From Demequina sp. (GTDB lineage Bacteria; Actinomycetota; Actinomycetes; Actinomycetales; Demequinaceae), in NCBI RefSeq assembly GCF_016278775.1, contig NZ_JADQBF010000008.1:1-38754 (forward strand): a DNA stretch of 38,754 bases, read 5' to 3'. Made by a program: the position numbers and the translations under genes. This document shows, piece by piece, positions 30,910 through 38,754 of the stretch. Within the stretch, counting starts at the first letter, position 1. Each line of letters begins with the position of its first letter. The notes under the pieces were generated by a model that saw only the letters and a list, made by a program, of their open reading frames with translations, did no database searches and was not told the origin of the DNA.

Positions 30910-32877
30910 CTACCTCCCGGCGATGTACTGAAGAGACCCATTCGGGTTGAAGACGGCGCGAGGCCCATTCGGCACAACAAACGACGTGCCACCTCTGCTC
31001 AAGCCAGTCCGCACTGTCGCTGGATTGGTGAGCACTTCCATGAGAACGTCAGCCCCCGCAGCGTTCATTTCGCTTGCTGTTGTCAACGGAGGAAAGTCCC
31101 CTCTCGGCGCGTGTTTCTGGTACGACCGTCCCACGGCGGTCAGGCCGTTGTTGCCCGGCAAATCGGTGGTTGCTGATTCGAAAAACTCGTCAATACCGGG
31201 GCCGCACGTGTTGTGCACGAGTACGCCTTCGTCGGCGACGACGACGAAGTAAGTGTGGAGGTCTTCGACCGTGAGGTTGAACGCCGTGCCGGTGATCCAC
31301 GTGTCGGGCACCAAACCCTCGGTGACAAGCAGGTTCCCGTCGGCGGTGAGGACTGTGTCTCCCGCATCGAAGTCTTGCGGGCCTTCCCACGCCCCATCGG
31401 TGACGTTCCAGAACGGGTGGTCCTCGGTGGTTGTGACCACACTGCCGTCAACATCGAAGTCGACCATCACGTCGTCATGGACCCACACATTCGACACCCT
31501 GTGTGCACCACGTTCCCCCGTGACAGGATCCTCTGCGAGCACCTCGTCACCGACCTCGATGTCCTCGATCGCCTTGGTCGACCCGTCAGCCATTACCACC
31601 GCCGTCGGACCAGCGAAGGAACACGCGTCGGCCGTGCGGGGCTTCACGGAAGGCTTCGCTGACGGCCTTGGTTTCAGCGCTGTCACTGTGCGGTTGATCG
31701 CGTTTCTGATTGCTGGGGTGGCCCGTGACGCGGCAGCGGTGAACGCTTTGGACGCCAACGGTGCCAAAGCATTACCGGCCCCTGCGGTCAAACCCCCGAA
31801 CACACCACCGACAGCACCGGAGACGAAGAACCCGCCCGCAGTCCAACACTCCTTCGGGGTGTCGATGGCGTAGGTCACCATGCCACCCACCGCACCACCC
31901 AGTGCCGCACACGCCACCGACCCTGCACCAGCCGTCAACACCAAACAGCCACCACCAACCACGATGCCCGCAGCGGCACCGATGATGACACCCTTGTTGT
32001 CCGCAATCCAGGTACCTGTCGCCGACACTGCCGACGCCGCCGCATCAACCGTCGTACTGACCGCAGAGCTCACCGCCGACGTGGCCGAATCCCACGCCCC
32101 CTTAATCGACCACAACCCCAACGGGTCCACCAGCTGCAACGGGTTGCCCGACGCATACGCATACGGGCTACCCGTGGCCGACAGGGCAGGGTCGACACTG
32201 AGGAACGACGCCGTCACCGGGTCATAGAACCTCGCCCGCAGATAGTAGAGCCCCGTGTCGTCCAGGTACTCGCCCGCAAACAAGAACCGCGTCACCCCGG
32301 CACCATCACCGGCCGCACCCCCGGTGGCAGTCAGGGTCTCACCAAACACCGAGTAGTCCCACGAGCCCACCTGGGTGCCAGACGCGTCCGTCGCAGTCCT
32401 GGTCGACCCAATCAGGTCGCCGTGGAGGAACACCACCTCACCTGTAGTGGTGTCGACCTGTGCCACCGGGGCGGTGCCAAGCCCGTAGATGTACTCGTGC
32501 GTCGCGTCCGACAACAGCAGTGGCACCCCAGCCAACGTGTCCCACGTGAACGCTTCGGTCGCCGTGTCCTCACCCACCGTCGTCGCCGCACCAATACGCA
32601 AACCAGCGCTGTAGGTGTAGTCCGTCTGAGACCCCGTCACCGTGTCCGTGAGAGCAGTCATGCGACCGACCTGATCCCACCCAAACGACGTCACATCGCC
32701 CGACGCCGTCGTCGTCGACACCCGCCGACCCAAACCGTCCGACGCATACGCCGTCACGTCAGCACCGACTGTGCGTGACGTCAACGACCCATCCGCACCC
32801 CACGCCAACAACGCACCATCATCAGCCCGCGTCACCTCGCTAGACGGCAGGTACTGCACCGGCACACCCGAACTCAT
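30910..32877 (-). CDS. orphan Rhs tail (cassette 2): Rhs core end, HINT protease, toxin 2
   Basis: A 655-residue frame beginning 12 bases after immunity 1 with no ribosome site. Residues 1-393 duplicate the end of the main Rhs protein: YD repeats, core-closing YLRARFYDPVTASFLSVDP and DPLGL, then a Gly/Ala-rich hydrophobic segment. Residues 419-556 form a complete HINT domain (C419 in CSFAG, TTTEDHPFW, terminal H555-N556), which would cut itself to free the tip. Residues 557-655 are toxin 2, with SYQKHAPRGDFP, EVLTNPATVR and a closing VVPNGPRAVFNPNGSLQYIAG. That pattern recalls BECR-type RNase tips of other Rhs/CdiA proteins; the activity is inference. Without a secretion signal it is a cassette rather than a working effector. 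Confidence 0.8.
   Translation of the reverse strand: MSSGVPVQYLPSSEVTRADDGALLAWGADGSLTSRTVGADVTAYASDGLGRRVSTTTASGDVTSFGWDQVGRMTALTDTVTGSQTDYTYSAGLRIGAATTVGEDTATEAFTWDTLAGVPLLLSDATHEYIYGLGTAPVAQVDTTTGEVVFLHGDLIGSTRTATDASGTQVGSWDYSVFGETLTATGGAAGDGAGVTRFLFAGEYLDDTGLYYLRARFYDPVTASFLSVDPALSATGSPYAYASGNPLQLVDPLGLWSIKGAWDSATSAVSSAVSTTVDAAASAVSATGTWIADNKGVIIGAAAGIVVGGGCLVLTAGAGSVACAALGGAVGGMVTYAIDTPKECWTAGGFFVSGAVGGVFGGLTAGAGNALAPLASKAFTAAASRATPAIRNAINRTVTALKPRPSAKPSVKPRTADACSFAGPTAVVMADGSTKAIEDIEVGDEVLAEDPVTGERGAHRVSNVWVHDDVMVDFDVDGSVVTTTEDHPFWNVTDGAWEGPQDFDAGDTVLTADGNLLVTEGLVPDTWITGTAFNLTVEDLHTYFVVVADEGVLVHNTCGPGIDEFFESATTDLPGNNGLTAVGRSYQKHAPRGDFPPLTTASEMNAAGADVLMEVLTNPATVRTGLSRGGTSFVVPNGPRAVFNPNGSLQYIAGR
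31211..31553 (-). repeat. HINT homology block, copy in cassette 2
   Basis: Partner of 30048-30390. Differences are scattered and mostly at third codon positions, so this duplication is older than the 1.14 kb Rhs duplication. Confidence 0.85.
31699..32838 (-). repeat. 1.14 kb Rhs-end duplication, copy in cassette 2
   Basis: Apparently identical to 33702-34841 at a constant offset of 2003; every frame compared gives the same translation. Identity stops at 31699, where cassette 2 switches to its HINT region. Beyond 32838 scattered mismatches appear, and homology fades by about 32890 at the immunity 1 stop. Confidence 0.9.
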
Positions 32878-32889
32878 CGACGAAGACCG

Positions 32890-33372
32890 CTAGGGTCGCG
32901 CTACGAACGCCTTGTGCAAGGCGTCAGACGCGGTCGCGTCGAAGTCACGGGATTCCCAATCGTCCAGTTCCAACCACGCATCTTCGTGCTGTGCAACGCT
33001 GCCGAGGACCGTTGTGCCGTCTTCTCGGAGAAGGTGCAAGTCCTCGGGAAGGTCGGGGTTTACCCAGGCCGACAGCTCGGACGCGGCGCTCTTGAGTACA
33101 TCAATCGACTCCGGCGTCAGTGCAAAGAGGTCGCGCCGAGACACTCTTGTGCCGATGAGCAGGGTGCCGGGCCAACTCTTGACATCTTCGCGTCTCACCA
33201 AGAACGGCTCCAACTGGTCAAGAACAGCCGCCCCGCCCGTCGTCAGCCGCACCTGTTCAGACCTGATTACCAGCCCGGCGTAGTGCGCGAAAGGGCACAC
33301 GCGCTCCAGCAACTCCTTGTACAACTCATCGCGCACTGGCACAACTGCGTCAAACGTCGTTCGGGCACTCAC
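32890..33372 (-). CDS. immunity protein 1 (unnamed family)
   Basis: A 160-residue, strongly acidic soluble protein. It opens with a helix rich in Glu and Leu (RDELYKELLERVCPFAHYAGLVI), has a central beta-rich part (GTLLIGTRVSRRDLF), and closes with acidic EDAWLELDDWESRDF. No family is recognised. The GTG at 33372 overlaps the stop of the main Rhs gene (GTGA), so the two are translationally coupled, as is usual for a toxin and its antidote. Net negative charge suits a protein that masks a basic RNase or DNase tip, and toxin 1 is rich in Lys, Arg and His. Function is assigned by position. Confidence 0.75.
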   Translation of the reverse strand: MSARTTFDAVVPVRDELYKELLERVCPFAHYAGLVIRSEQVRLTTGGAAVLDQLEPFLVRREDVKSWPGTLLIGTRVSRRDLFALTPESIDVLKSAASELSAWVNPDLPEDLHLLREDGTTVLGSVAQHEDAWLELDDWESRDFDATASDALHKAFVARP

Positions 33373-36300
33373 GGCTTCACCCTAATGTGCTTGATGGGGC
33401 CTATGTTCACGTGCGGAACGGTGCCACCGAAGCCCGGCCGGCCCACGTGGATTGCTGGTCCATGCCCCGGCATTCCAAGTTCGTCGGCCCAACCGGCGAG
33501 GACGTTCCCGTCCTCTTGGGACACACCGCCTGACCGCTTCGCCTCCTTCGCCAGCTGAACGAGCGCGTCTTCGTCGGGATCGAACCGGCCAATCGTGATC
33601 GATCCTTCGTCAGGGTTGGCACGCGCGTCGTCGGCGGCCTGGGAGATGCGAGACCTTGCGCTGTCCAACCGGGACTTTGTCATCGCGACCGTCTTGCTCA
33701 CCGCGTTTCTGATTGCTGGGGTGGCCCGTGACGCGGCAGCGGTGAACGCTTTGGACGCCAACGGTGCCAAAGCATTACCGGCCCCTGCGGTCAAACCCCC
33801 GAACACACCACCGACAGCACCGGAGACGAAGAACCCGCCCGCAGTCCAACACTCCTTCGGGGTGTCGATGGCGTAGGTCACCATGCCACCCACCGCACCA
33901 CCCAGTGCCGCACACGCCACCGACCCTGCACCAGCCGTCAACACCAAACAGCCACCACCAACCACGATGCCCGCAGCGGCACCGATGATGACACCCTTGT
34001 TGTCCGCAATCCAGGTACCTGTCGCCGACACTGCCGACGCCGCCGCATCAACCGTCGTACTGACCGCAGAGCTCACCGCCGACGTGGCCGAATCCCACGC
34101 CCCCTTAATCGACCACAACCCCAACGGGTCCACCAGCTGCAACGGGTTGCCCGACGCATACGCATACGGGCTACCCGTGGCCGACAGGGCAGGGTCGACA
34201 CTGAGGAACGACGCCGTCACCGGGTCATAGAACCTCGCCCGCAGATAGTAGAGCCCCGTGTCGTCCAGGTACTCGCCCGCAAACAAGAACCGCGTCACCC
34301 CGGCACCATCACCGGCCGCACCCCCGGTGGCAGTCAGGGTCTCACCAAACACCGAGTAGTCCCACGAGCCCACCTGGGTGCCAGACGCGTCCGTCGCAGT
34401 CCTGGTCGACCCAATCAGGTCGCCGTGGAGGAACACCACCTCACCTGTAGTGGTGTCGACCTGTGCCACCGGGGCGGTGCCAAGCCCGTAGATGTACTCG
34501 TGCGTCGCGTCCGACAACAGCAGTGGCACCCCAGCCAACGTGTCCCACGTGAACGCTTCGGTCGCCGTGTCCTCACCCACCGTCGTCGCCGCACCAATAC
34601 GCAAACCAGCGCTGTAGGTGTAGTCCGTCTGAGACCCCGTCACCGTGTCCGTGAGAGCAGTCATGCGACCGACCTGATCCCACCCAAACGACGTCACATC
34701 GCCCGACGCCGTCGTCGTCGACACCCGCCGACCCAAACCGTCCGACGCATACGCCGTCACGTCAGCACCGACTGTGCGTGACGTCAACGACCCATCCGCA
34801 CCCCACGCCAACAACGCACCATCATCAGCCCGCGTCACCTCACTCGACGGCGTGTACTGCACCGGCACACCCGAGCTCATGGACGAAATCGTCGACAACC
34901 GTGCCGCCGCATCCCACGTCACATCCTCCGAGACCGCCACACCACCATCACGTGCCGTCGTGCGAGAAGACATCAAACTGCCAGGCGTGTACGCATACCC
35001 CAGATCCAATACCGCACCCGCGGACCCCGTCACCGAGATGTCCGTCGCACGCCCCGCCAGATCATAGGTGTAGTCCGTGGCCACCCCGTTGGGATAGGTG
35101 ACAGCGTCCACCAAACCATCGGCCGTCCACACCACCCCAAACGCACCCACACCGTCAGTCTCGAACCCAGTAACCCGGCCGGCAGCGTCATACGTGCGCT
35201 CCACCACCCGACCACCCGGATACGTCACCGACGCCACATTCCCCGCCGCGTTATACGCGTACCCCACATCACCCGTGGGGCCTTCGATGGCGGTGACCCT
35301 GCCCAACACGTCATACGTGTAGTCCGTCTGACCTGCCGCATCCGTCGCGGACGTGACCCGACCCACAGCGTCATAAACCATCGCACTGGGTGCCAAACCA
35401 CTCGAATACGTCACACCCGTGGCAAGCCCCCGCACGTCATACGACGTCGTAGTGGTCTCACCCGCCGCGTCCGTCACCGCCACACGGAAACCATCCACAT
35501 ACGTCGCCGACGTAGTCCGCCCCGCAAAATCAACCGACGAGACCACATTGCCATCAACGTCATACGCAAACGTGGTGACCCGCCCGTTCACGTCCGTCGA
35601 ACTCGTCACCTGACCCACAGCGTCGTAAACGTAGTTCTCCGTCGCCCCATCACTACGCCGCGTCTGCACCACCCTGCCAACAGCGTCATACGAGGTCATC
35701 GTGGTGCGACCATCAGGGTCCGTCACCGACGTCACCCTGCCCAACAGGTCATACGCCATCGTGGTGACGCCGCCCGCCGGGTCAGTGACCTTGGTGGGGT
35801 GACCGCCGTTGTTGTACTGGTACGTGGTCACCCTGCCCTCAGGGGACGTCTCCGTGAGGAGCTGACCGGCCACGTCGTAGGTGTAGCTGGTCGCATTGCC
35901 CAAGGCGTCAATCGACTGCGTGGGCCTGCCCGCCGCGTCGTAGACCGTGCTCACCGTCGACCCGTCAGGAGCCGTGACCCCCGTGACCCTGCCGACGCCG
36001 TCGTACGCGAAGCTGGTCGTGGCGCCCGACGCGTCCGTGGAGGTCAGGATCTGGCCCGCCGCGTCATACGTGAGGGTGGTCGCGTGACCGAGCGCGTCCG
36101 TGGTCGATGTGGTGCGGCCCGCGTTGTCGTAGGCGTACGACATCGAGTTGCCCAACGGGTCAGTGGCCGACGTCCGCAGCCCCAGCGCGTTGTAGGCGTA
36201 CGTCGAGCGATAGTCGTCACGATCGTCGCCCGGTTGCGTGCCGCGCGGGTCAACCGACGCGATCACCAGGCCCAGCGCGTCGTACTCGATCTCCGTGCGC

Positions 36301-38225
36301 ACCCCGCCAGGCGAGACTTGGGCGATCGGCCTGCCGTGAGCGTCGTGCTCGACGGTGCTGGTGCGGCCGAGCGCGTCGGTCACGGCGGTGACCTGGCCCT
36401 TCTCGTTGAGCGTGTTGACCGTGCGGTTGCCCAGGGCGTCGGTCACGGCGACAGGGTTGCCCTTGGCGTCGTTCTCGAAGGTCGTGACCTGGTTGAGCGC
36501 GTTGGTCACGGTGACCAAGTGGCCGTTCTCGTCATACGCGAACTTGGTCATGGCGCCCAGGGTGTTGATGATCCACACCCTGTTGCCGCGCGCGTCGTAC
36601 GAGTAGTACGCGACCCGGCCCAGCGCATCCGTCATGCTCGCCACCTGGTTGCCGCTCGTGTAGGTGTAGGACACGGTGGCCTCGGCGGGAGTGCCTGCGG
36701 CCGACGTCATGGACGTCAGTTGTCCGTTCGAGTAGCGCTCGATCGTGACGACGCCCAAGTTGTCGGTGACGCGGGTCTCGCCCGCGAGGTACTCGAAGCT
36801 GGTTGACCGCCCGATGGGGTCGACCTGCTCGATCACCCGACCCTCTGCGTCGTACGTGTTGGTGGTGACCGCGCCGCCTGGCTTGGTCATGGAGACCACC
36901 CGGTGGTTGGCGTCGTACGAATAGTTGGAGACCGTGCCTCCAAAGCCGTTCACGGAGGTCAGGTCGCCCGCGGCGCTGTAGGTGTAAGTGACCTCGCGGC
37001 CCGTGCTGTCCTCGACGCGCGTGACCCTGCCGTTGGCGTAGGTCACCGTGAGCGCGCGGCCGTCGTCTGCAGTGAGACCCGTCACCTGCCCGCCAGCGTT
37101 GACCGTGACGTCCATCCCGTTGCCGTTGTTGTCTTCGATGCGCGTGAGCGCGCCCTGGGGCGTGAAGAGAAACACCTCGTTGCCGCCACGCACGTATCGG
37201 TAGCCGTCGACGGGATCGTAGGTGAGCGTGGCGAAGACCCTGTCGGGGGCCTCGAACGTGCCATCTTCCGTACGAATGAACCTTGTGAGCGACCCGTTCT
37301 CCTGCACCACGTTGACCGCCTGCGCCAAGGCGAGTGGATCGTCGTCCGCCGACGCCACGGCCATGCCTGCACTAGCGGTCCACCCGTATCCGAAGGCACC
37401 AGGCGTCCCCGCGCGCTGCGCGGAGTACGTCCGCGTCCAACTCACGTTGGGGCCGACTCCTGGAAGGCCAATGTCGGTGGTGGTCTCGAAGAACTCACCG
37501 GATTGTGTGTTCACTGGATCGGCGCGGCACGTGCTGGCGCACGCCTCGGCCGGGTTGGCTCCGCCGTAGGTCTCACCCGCGATCACAGCGCCACCGCCCG
37601 CCTGAGCGGTGATGGCGTTGCTCCTGGCCTGCTGGTCGACCCAGGGATTGCCGATGCCCGCGACGTAGGCGATCACCCGGTGCGGGTTGCCTTCGGGAAA
37701 GTTCGTCCATCCAGTGCAGGTGGTTCCCGACGTACAGATAGCGATGCTCCGACTGGCAGTGACGTCGTAGATGTACGTGCGGTAGTTCTTGTCGGTATAG
37801 CCGATGTTCTGATTAGTGACGGCGCTGAATGTGGTCTTGACCATGCCGTTGGCGTCGGGAGCCGCCTCGGAGACAGTTTCCAGCGAGACCTGCCAAGCTT
37901 GGCGTGCGACGTTCACGCTGTTGGTCGCGACTTGCCGGTCGACCTCGTAGCCGTCCGGTCGGGAAGCCACAAACGCTTGATAGGTGCGCGGATCCCCGGT
38001 GTAGAACTTGGTGGTCAGCGTGCACGTGGTGCCGCTGGTGCACTCCTTCACCACCTCGCCCGAACCAATGTCAACGATGTAGAGGGAGTAGTTGCCGCCC
38101 GTGTAGTACACGTTCTGGTCCGCCGTCGCCTTTAGCGTGAACGACTGACCCGCGGCGAAGACCGTCTTGTCGACGGTGAGAGTGGCGCTCCATGACTTGC
38201 GCGCAACTGTCACGGGTGCCGACAA
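33369..38225 (-). CDS. main Rhs/WapA-like polymorphic toxin, ending in toxin 1 (5' end cut by a TAG)
   Basis: The open frame codes for 1618 residues from a TTG at 38225. In order: two diverged copies of the Ig-like repeat found upstream (1-200), a DUF6531-type Rhs entry segment (about 235-290, DPVNTQSGEFF), and a long run of YD repeats (about 390-1300, YDxxGRVT units) that build the cocoon. The core-closing YLRARFYDP and DPLGL lie near 1330-1366, a hydrophobic Gly-rich segment at about 1390-1490, and toxin 1 from about 1508. The tip has no HINT; it contains GGVSQEDGNVLAGWADELGMP and PHVNIGPIKHIRV, recalled from other Rhs tips of uncertain activity. The frame continues upstream past one TAG (38241-38243) in the same register, so the TTG start is probably not the original start. 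Confidence 0.85.
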   Translation of the reverse strand: MSAPVTVARKSWSATLTVDKTVFAAGQSFTLKATADQNVYYTGGNYSLYIVDIGSGEVVKECTSGTTCTLTTKFYTGDPRTYQAFVASRPDGYEVDRQVATNSVNVARQAWQVSLETVSEAAPDANGMVKTTFSAVTNQNIGYTDKNYRTYIYDVTASRSIAICTSGTTCTGWTNFPEGNPHRVIAYVAGIGNPWVDQQARSNAITAQAGGGAVIAGETYGGANPAEACASTCRADPVNTQSGEFFETTTDIGLPGVGPNVSWTRTYSAQRAGTPGAFGYGWTASAGMAVASADDDPLALAQAVNVVQENGSLTRFIRTEDGTFEAPDRVFATLTYDPVDGYRYVRGGNEVFLFTPQGALTRIEDNNGNGMDVTVNAGGQVTGLTADDGRALTVTYANGRVTRVEDSTGREVTYTYSAAGDLTSVNGFGGTVSNYSYDANHRVVSMTKPGGAVTTNTYDAEGRVIEQVDPIGRSTSFEYLAGETRVTDNLGVVTIERYSNGQLTSMTSAAGTPAEATVSYTYTSGNQVASMTDALGRVAYYSYDARGNRVWIINTLGAMTKFAYDENGHLVTVTNALNQVTTFENDAKGNPVAVTDALGNRTVNTLNEKGQVTAVTDALGRTSTVEHDAHGRPIAQVSPGGVRTEIEYDALGLVIASVDPRGTQPGDDRDDYRSTYAYNALGLRTSATDPLGNSMSYAYDNAGRTTSTTDALGHATTLTYDAAGQILTSTDASGATTSFAYDGVGRVTGVTAPDGSTVSTVYDAAGRPTQSIDALGNATSYTYDVAGQLLTETSPEGRVTTYQYNNGGHPTKVTDPAGGVTTMAYDLLGRVTSVTDPDGRTTMTSYDAVGRVVQTRRSDGATENYVYDAVGQVTSSTDVNGRVTTFAYDVDGNVVSSVDFAGRTTSATYVDGFRVAVTDAAGETTTTSYDVRGLATGVTYSSGLAPSAMVYDAVGRVTSATDAAGQTDYTYDVLGRVTAIEGPTGDVGYAYNAAGNVASVTYPGGRVVERTYDAAGRVTGFETDGVGAFGVVWTADGLVDAVTYPNGVATDYTYDLAGRATDISVTGSAGAVLDLGYAYTPGSLMSSRTTARDGGVAVSEDVTWDAAARLSTISSMSSGVPVQYTPSSEVTRADDGALLAWGADGSLTSRTVGADVTAYASDGLGRRVSTTTASGDVTSFGWDQVGRMTALTDTVTGSQTDYTYSAGLRIGAATTVGEDTATEAFTWDTLAGVPLLLSDATHEYIYGLGTAPVAQVDTTTGEVVFLHGDLIGSTRTATDASGTQVGSWDYSVFGETLTATGGAAGDGAGVTRFLFAGEYLDDTGLYYLRARFYDPVTASFLSVDPALSATGSPYAYASGNPLQLVDPLGLWSIKGAWDSATSAVSSAVSTTVDAAASAVSATGTWIADNKGVIIGAAAGIVVGGGCLVLTAGAGSVACAALGGAVGGMVTYAIDTPKECWTAGGFFVSGAVGGVFGGLTAGAGNALAPLASKAFTAAASRATPAIRNAVSKTVAMTKSRLDSARSRISQAADDARANPDEGSITIGRFDPDEDALVQLAKEAKRSGGVSQEDGNVLAGWADELGMPGHGPAIHVGRPGFGGTVPHVNIGPIKHIRVKP
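33702..34841 (-). repeat. 1.14 kb Rhs-end duplication, copy in the main Rhs gene
   Basis: Partner of 31699-32838. It covers the last YD repeats, the core-closing motif and the hydrophobic segment, and ends where toxin 1 begins. Confidence 0.9.
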
Positions 38226-38240
38226 GGCTTGGACGTCGGA

Positions 38241-38754
38241 CTAGTAATCCTCGGTCGCCGATACATAGGCCACATACTGGTGCGGGTCACCCGTGTAGAA
38301 AGCCGTCGTCACCGCACACCGGTCCCGACCACCACCCTGGTATGACCCGACGGTGCACGTCTTAACAACCTCACCCGACGTCACATCAACAATATGAACC
38401 GCATACGCGCCATCCGTATAGCGCACCTCCTGATTCACCAACGCAGCCAACTCAAACTGAGACCCCGCAGAAAACACATCAACAGACGACGTCAACGACA
38501 CCGTCCACGGCGCCCGAGCCACCGTCACCGGAGCAGACTGCGCCTGAACATCGGACTCGTAATCCTCGGTCGCCGATACATAGGCCACATACTGGTGCGG
38601 GTCACCCGTGTAGAAAGCCGTCGTCACCGCACACCGGTCCCGACCACCACCCTGGTATGACCCGACGGTGCACGTCTTAACAACCTCACCCGACGTCACA
38701 TCAACAATATGAACCGCATACGCGCCATCCGTATAGCGCACCTCCTGATTCACC
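38241..38754 (-). CDS. upstream part of the Rhs protein, ending at an in-frame TAG (partial)
   Basis: This frame enters from the right edge and ends at TAG 38241-38243. It encodes one complete and one partial copy of a 105-residue Ig-like unit (VNQEVRYTDGAYAVHIVDV, Cys pair in TCTVG and DRCAV, FYTGDPHQYVAYVSATEDY). In the complete unit EDY is followed by ESDVQA; at the stop EDY is followed by TAG, then SDVQA. The next codons are in register with the 1618-residue Rhs frame, whose first residues (SAPVTVAR) continue the repeat. A single G-to-T change in a GAG codon therefore splits one gene in two. A signal peptide would lie beyond the window. Confidence 0.8.
   Translation of the reverse strand, partial: VNQEVRYTDGAYAVHIVDVTSGEVVKTCTVGSYQGGGRDRCAVTTAFYTGDPHQYVAYVSATEDYESDVQAQSAPVTVARAPWTVSLTSSVDVFSAGSQFELAALVNQEVRYTDGAYAVHIVDVTSGEVVKTCTVGSYQGGGRDRCAVTTAFYTGDPHQYVAYVSATEDY
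38244..38558 (-). repeat. 315-base tandem repeat, complete unit
   Basis: The first 196 bases are identical to 38559-38754, so the unit is 315 bases or 105 codons. It codes for one Ig-like stalk domain of the Rhs protein. Two further, strongly diverged copies follow within 37600-38240. Confidence 0.9.
38559..38754 (-). repeat. 315-base tandem repeat, second unit (cut by the window edge)
   Basis: Identical to 38244-38439 over all 196 bases present. The array probably continues to the right. Confidence 0.9.

Noticed and set aside
31211-31623. A true intein within the Rhs tail
   Set aside because: The HINT domain is followed by a toxin tip and an immunity gene, not by a resumed host protein. 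The layout is that of a pretoxin self-cleaving domain.
29463-38754. Prophage or insertion element carrying the Rhs locus
   Set aside because: No integrase, transposase, terminal repeat or attachment site is visible. The duplications lie inside Rhs coding sequence and fit homologous exchange of cassettes.

Overview
The window is high-GC DNA with actinobacterial hallmarks: GTG and TTG starts, leaderless TANNNT promoters, an AccA3-type acyl-CoA carboxylase, a LAXTG-type sortase signal, an ECF41 sigma factor, and a pnp-pgm/add neighbourhood like that of mycobacteria. A Micrococcales-like actinobacterium is the best guess; genus cannot be fixed from sequence alone. No tRNA, rRNA, CRISPR array, transposase or phage gene was seen, and no gene-free stretch exceeds 300 bases. 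The longest gap, 266 bases at 20036-20301, is rich in palindromes.

Left part (1-7214): the end of a ferrous iron transporter gene (feoB) with a four-Cys FeoC-like partner, a GH51 arabinofuranosidase on the minus strand with a possible 17-residue leader peptide, a Maf nucleotide pyrophosphatase, a biotin carboxylase/BCCP fusion (AccA3 type), then efeO-efeB, an iron-binding lipoprotein and a Tat-exported DyP peroxidase. No efeU lies beside them.

Centre (7211-20301): one giant minus-strand gene of about 4270 codons encodes a secreted, sortase-anchored surface protein with 20 SdrD B-like domains, 18 of them in tandem, arranged partly as two- and four-domain super-repeats. Its promoter region, shared with pnp, carries a DosR/DevR-like palindrome, a related half-site repeat and two other palindromes.

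Right-centre (20302-25090): a nucleoside salvage locus. pnp and a phosphohexomutase gene run rightward and converge on add and deoC, with a small membrane protein gene upstream of add. Together they could turn purine nucleosides into bases and glycolytic intermediates. Next come a Nudix hydrolase gene and a DUF2200 gene with divergent promoters 15 bases apart, an oxidoreductase-ECF41 sigma factor operon preceded by what looks like its own promoter, and a DUF3995-type membrane protein gene divergent from a tetR gene with two copies of a palindromic operator.

Right end (29463-38754): the most unusual region, a minus-strand Rhs polymorphic toxin locus. A large Rhs gene ends in toxin 1 and is followed by immunity 1, then a promoterless second Rhs tail (1.14 kb apparently identical to the first) with a HINT peptidase and toxin 2, immunity 2, a beheaded HINT with toxin 3, and immunity 3. 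This is a three-cassette toxin/immunity array with homology blocks placed where recombination would exchange toxin tips. The main Rhs frame is broken near its N-terminal repeats by a single TAG codon where the parallel repeat has GAG.
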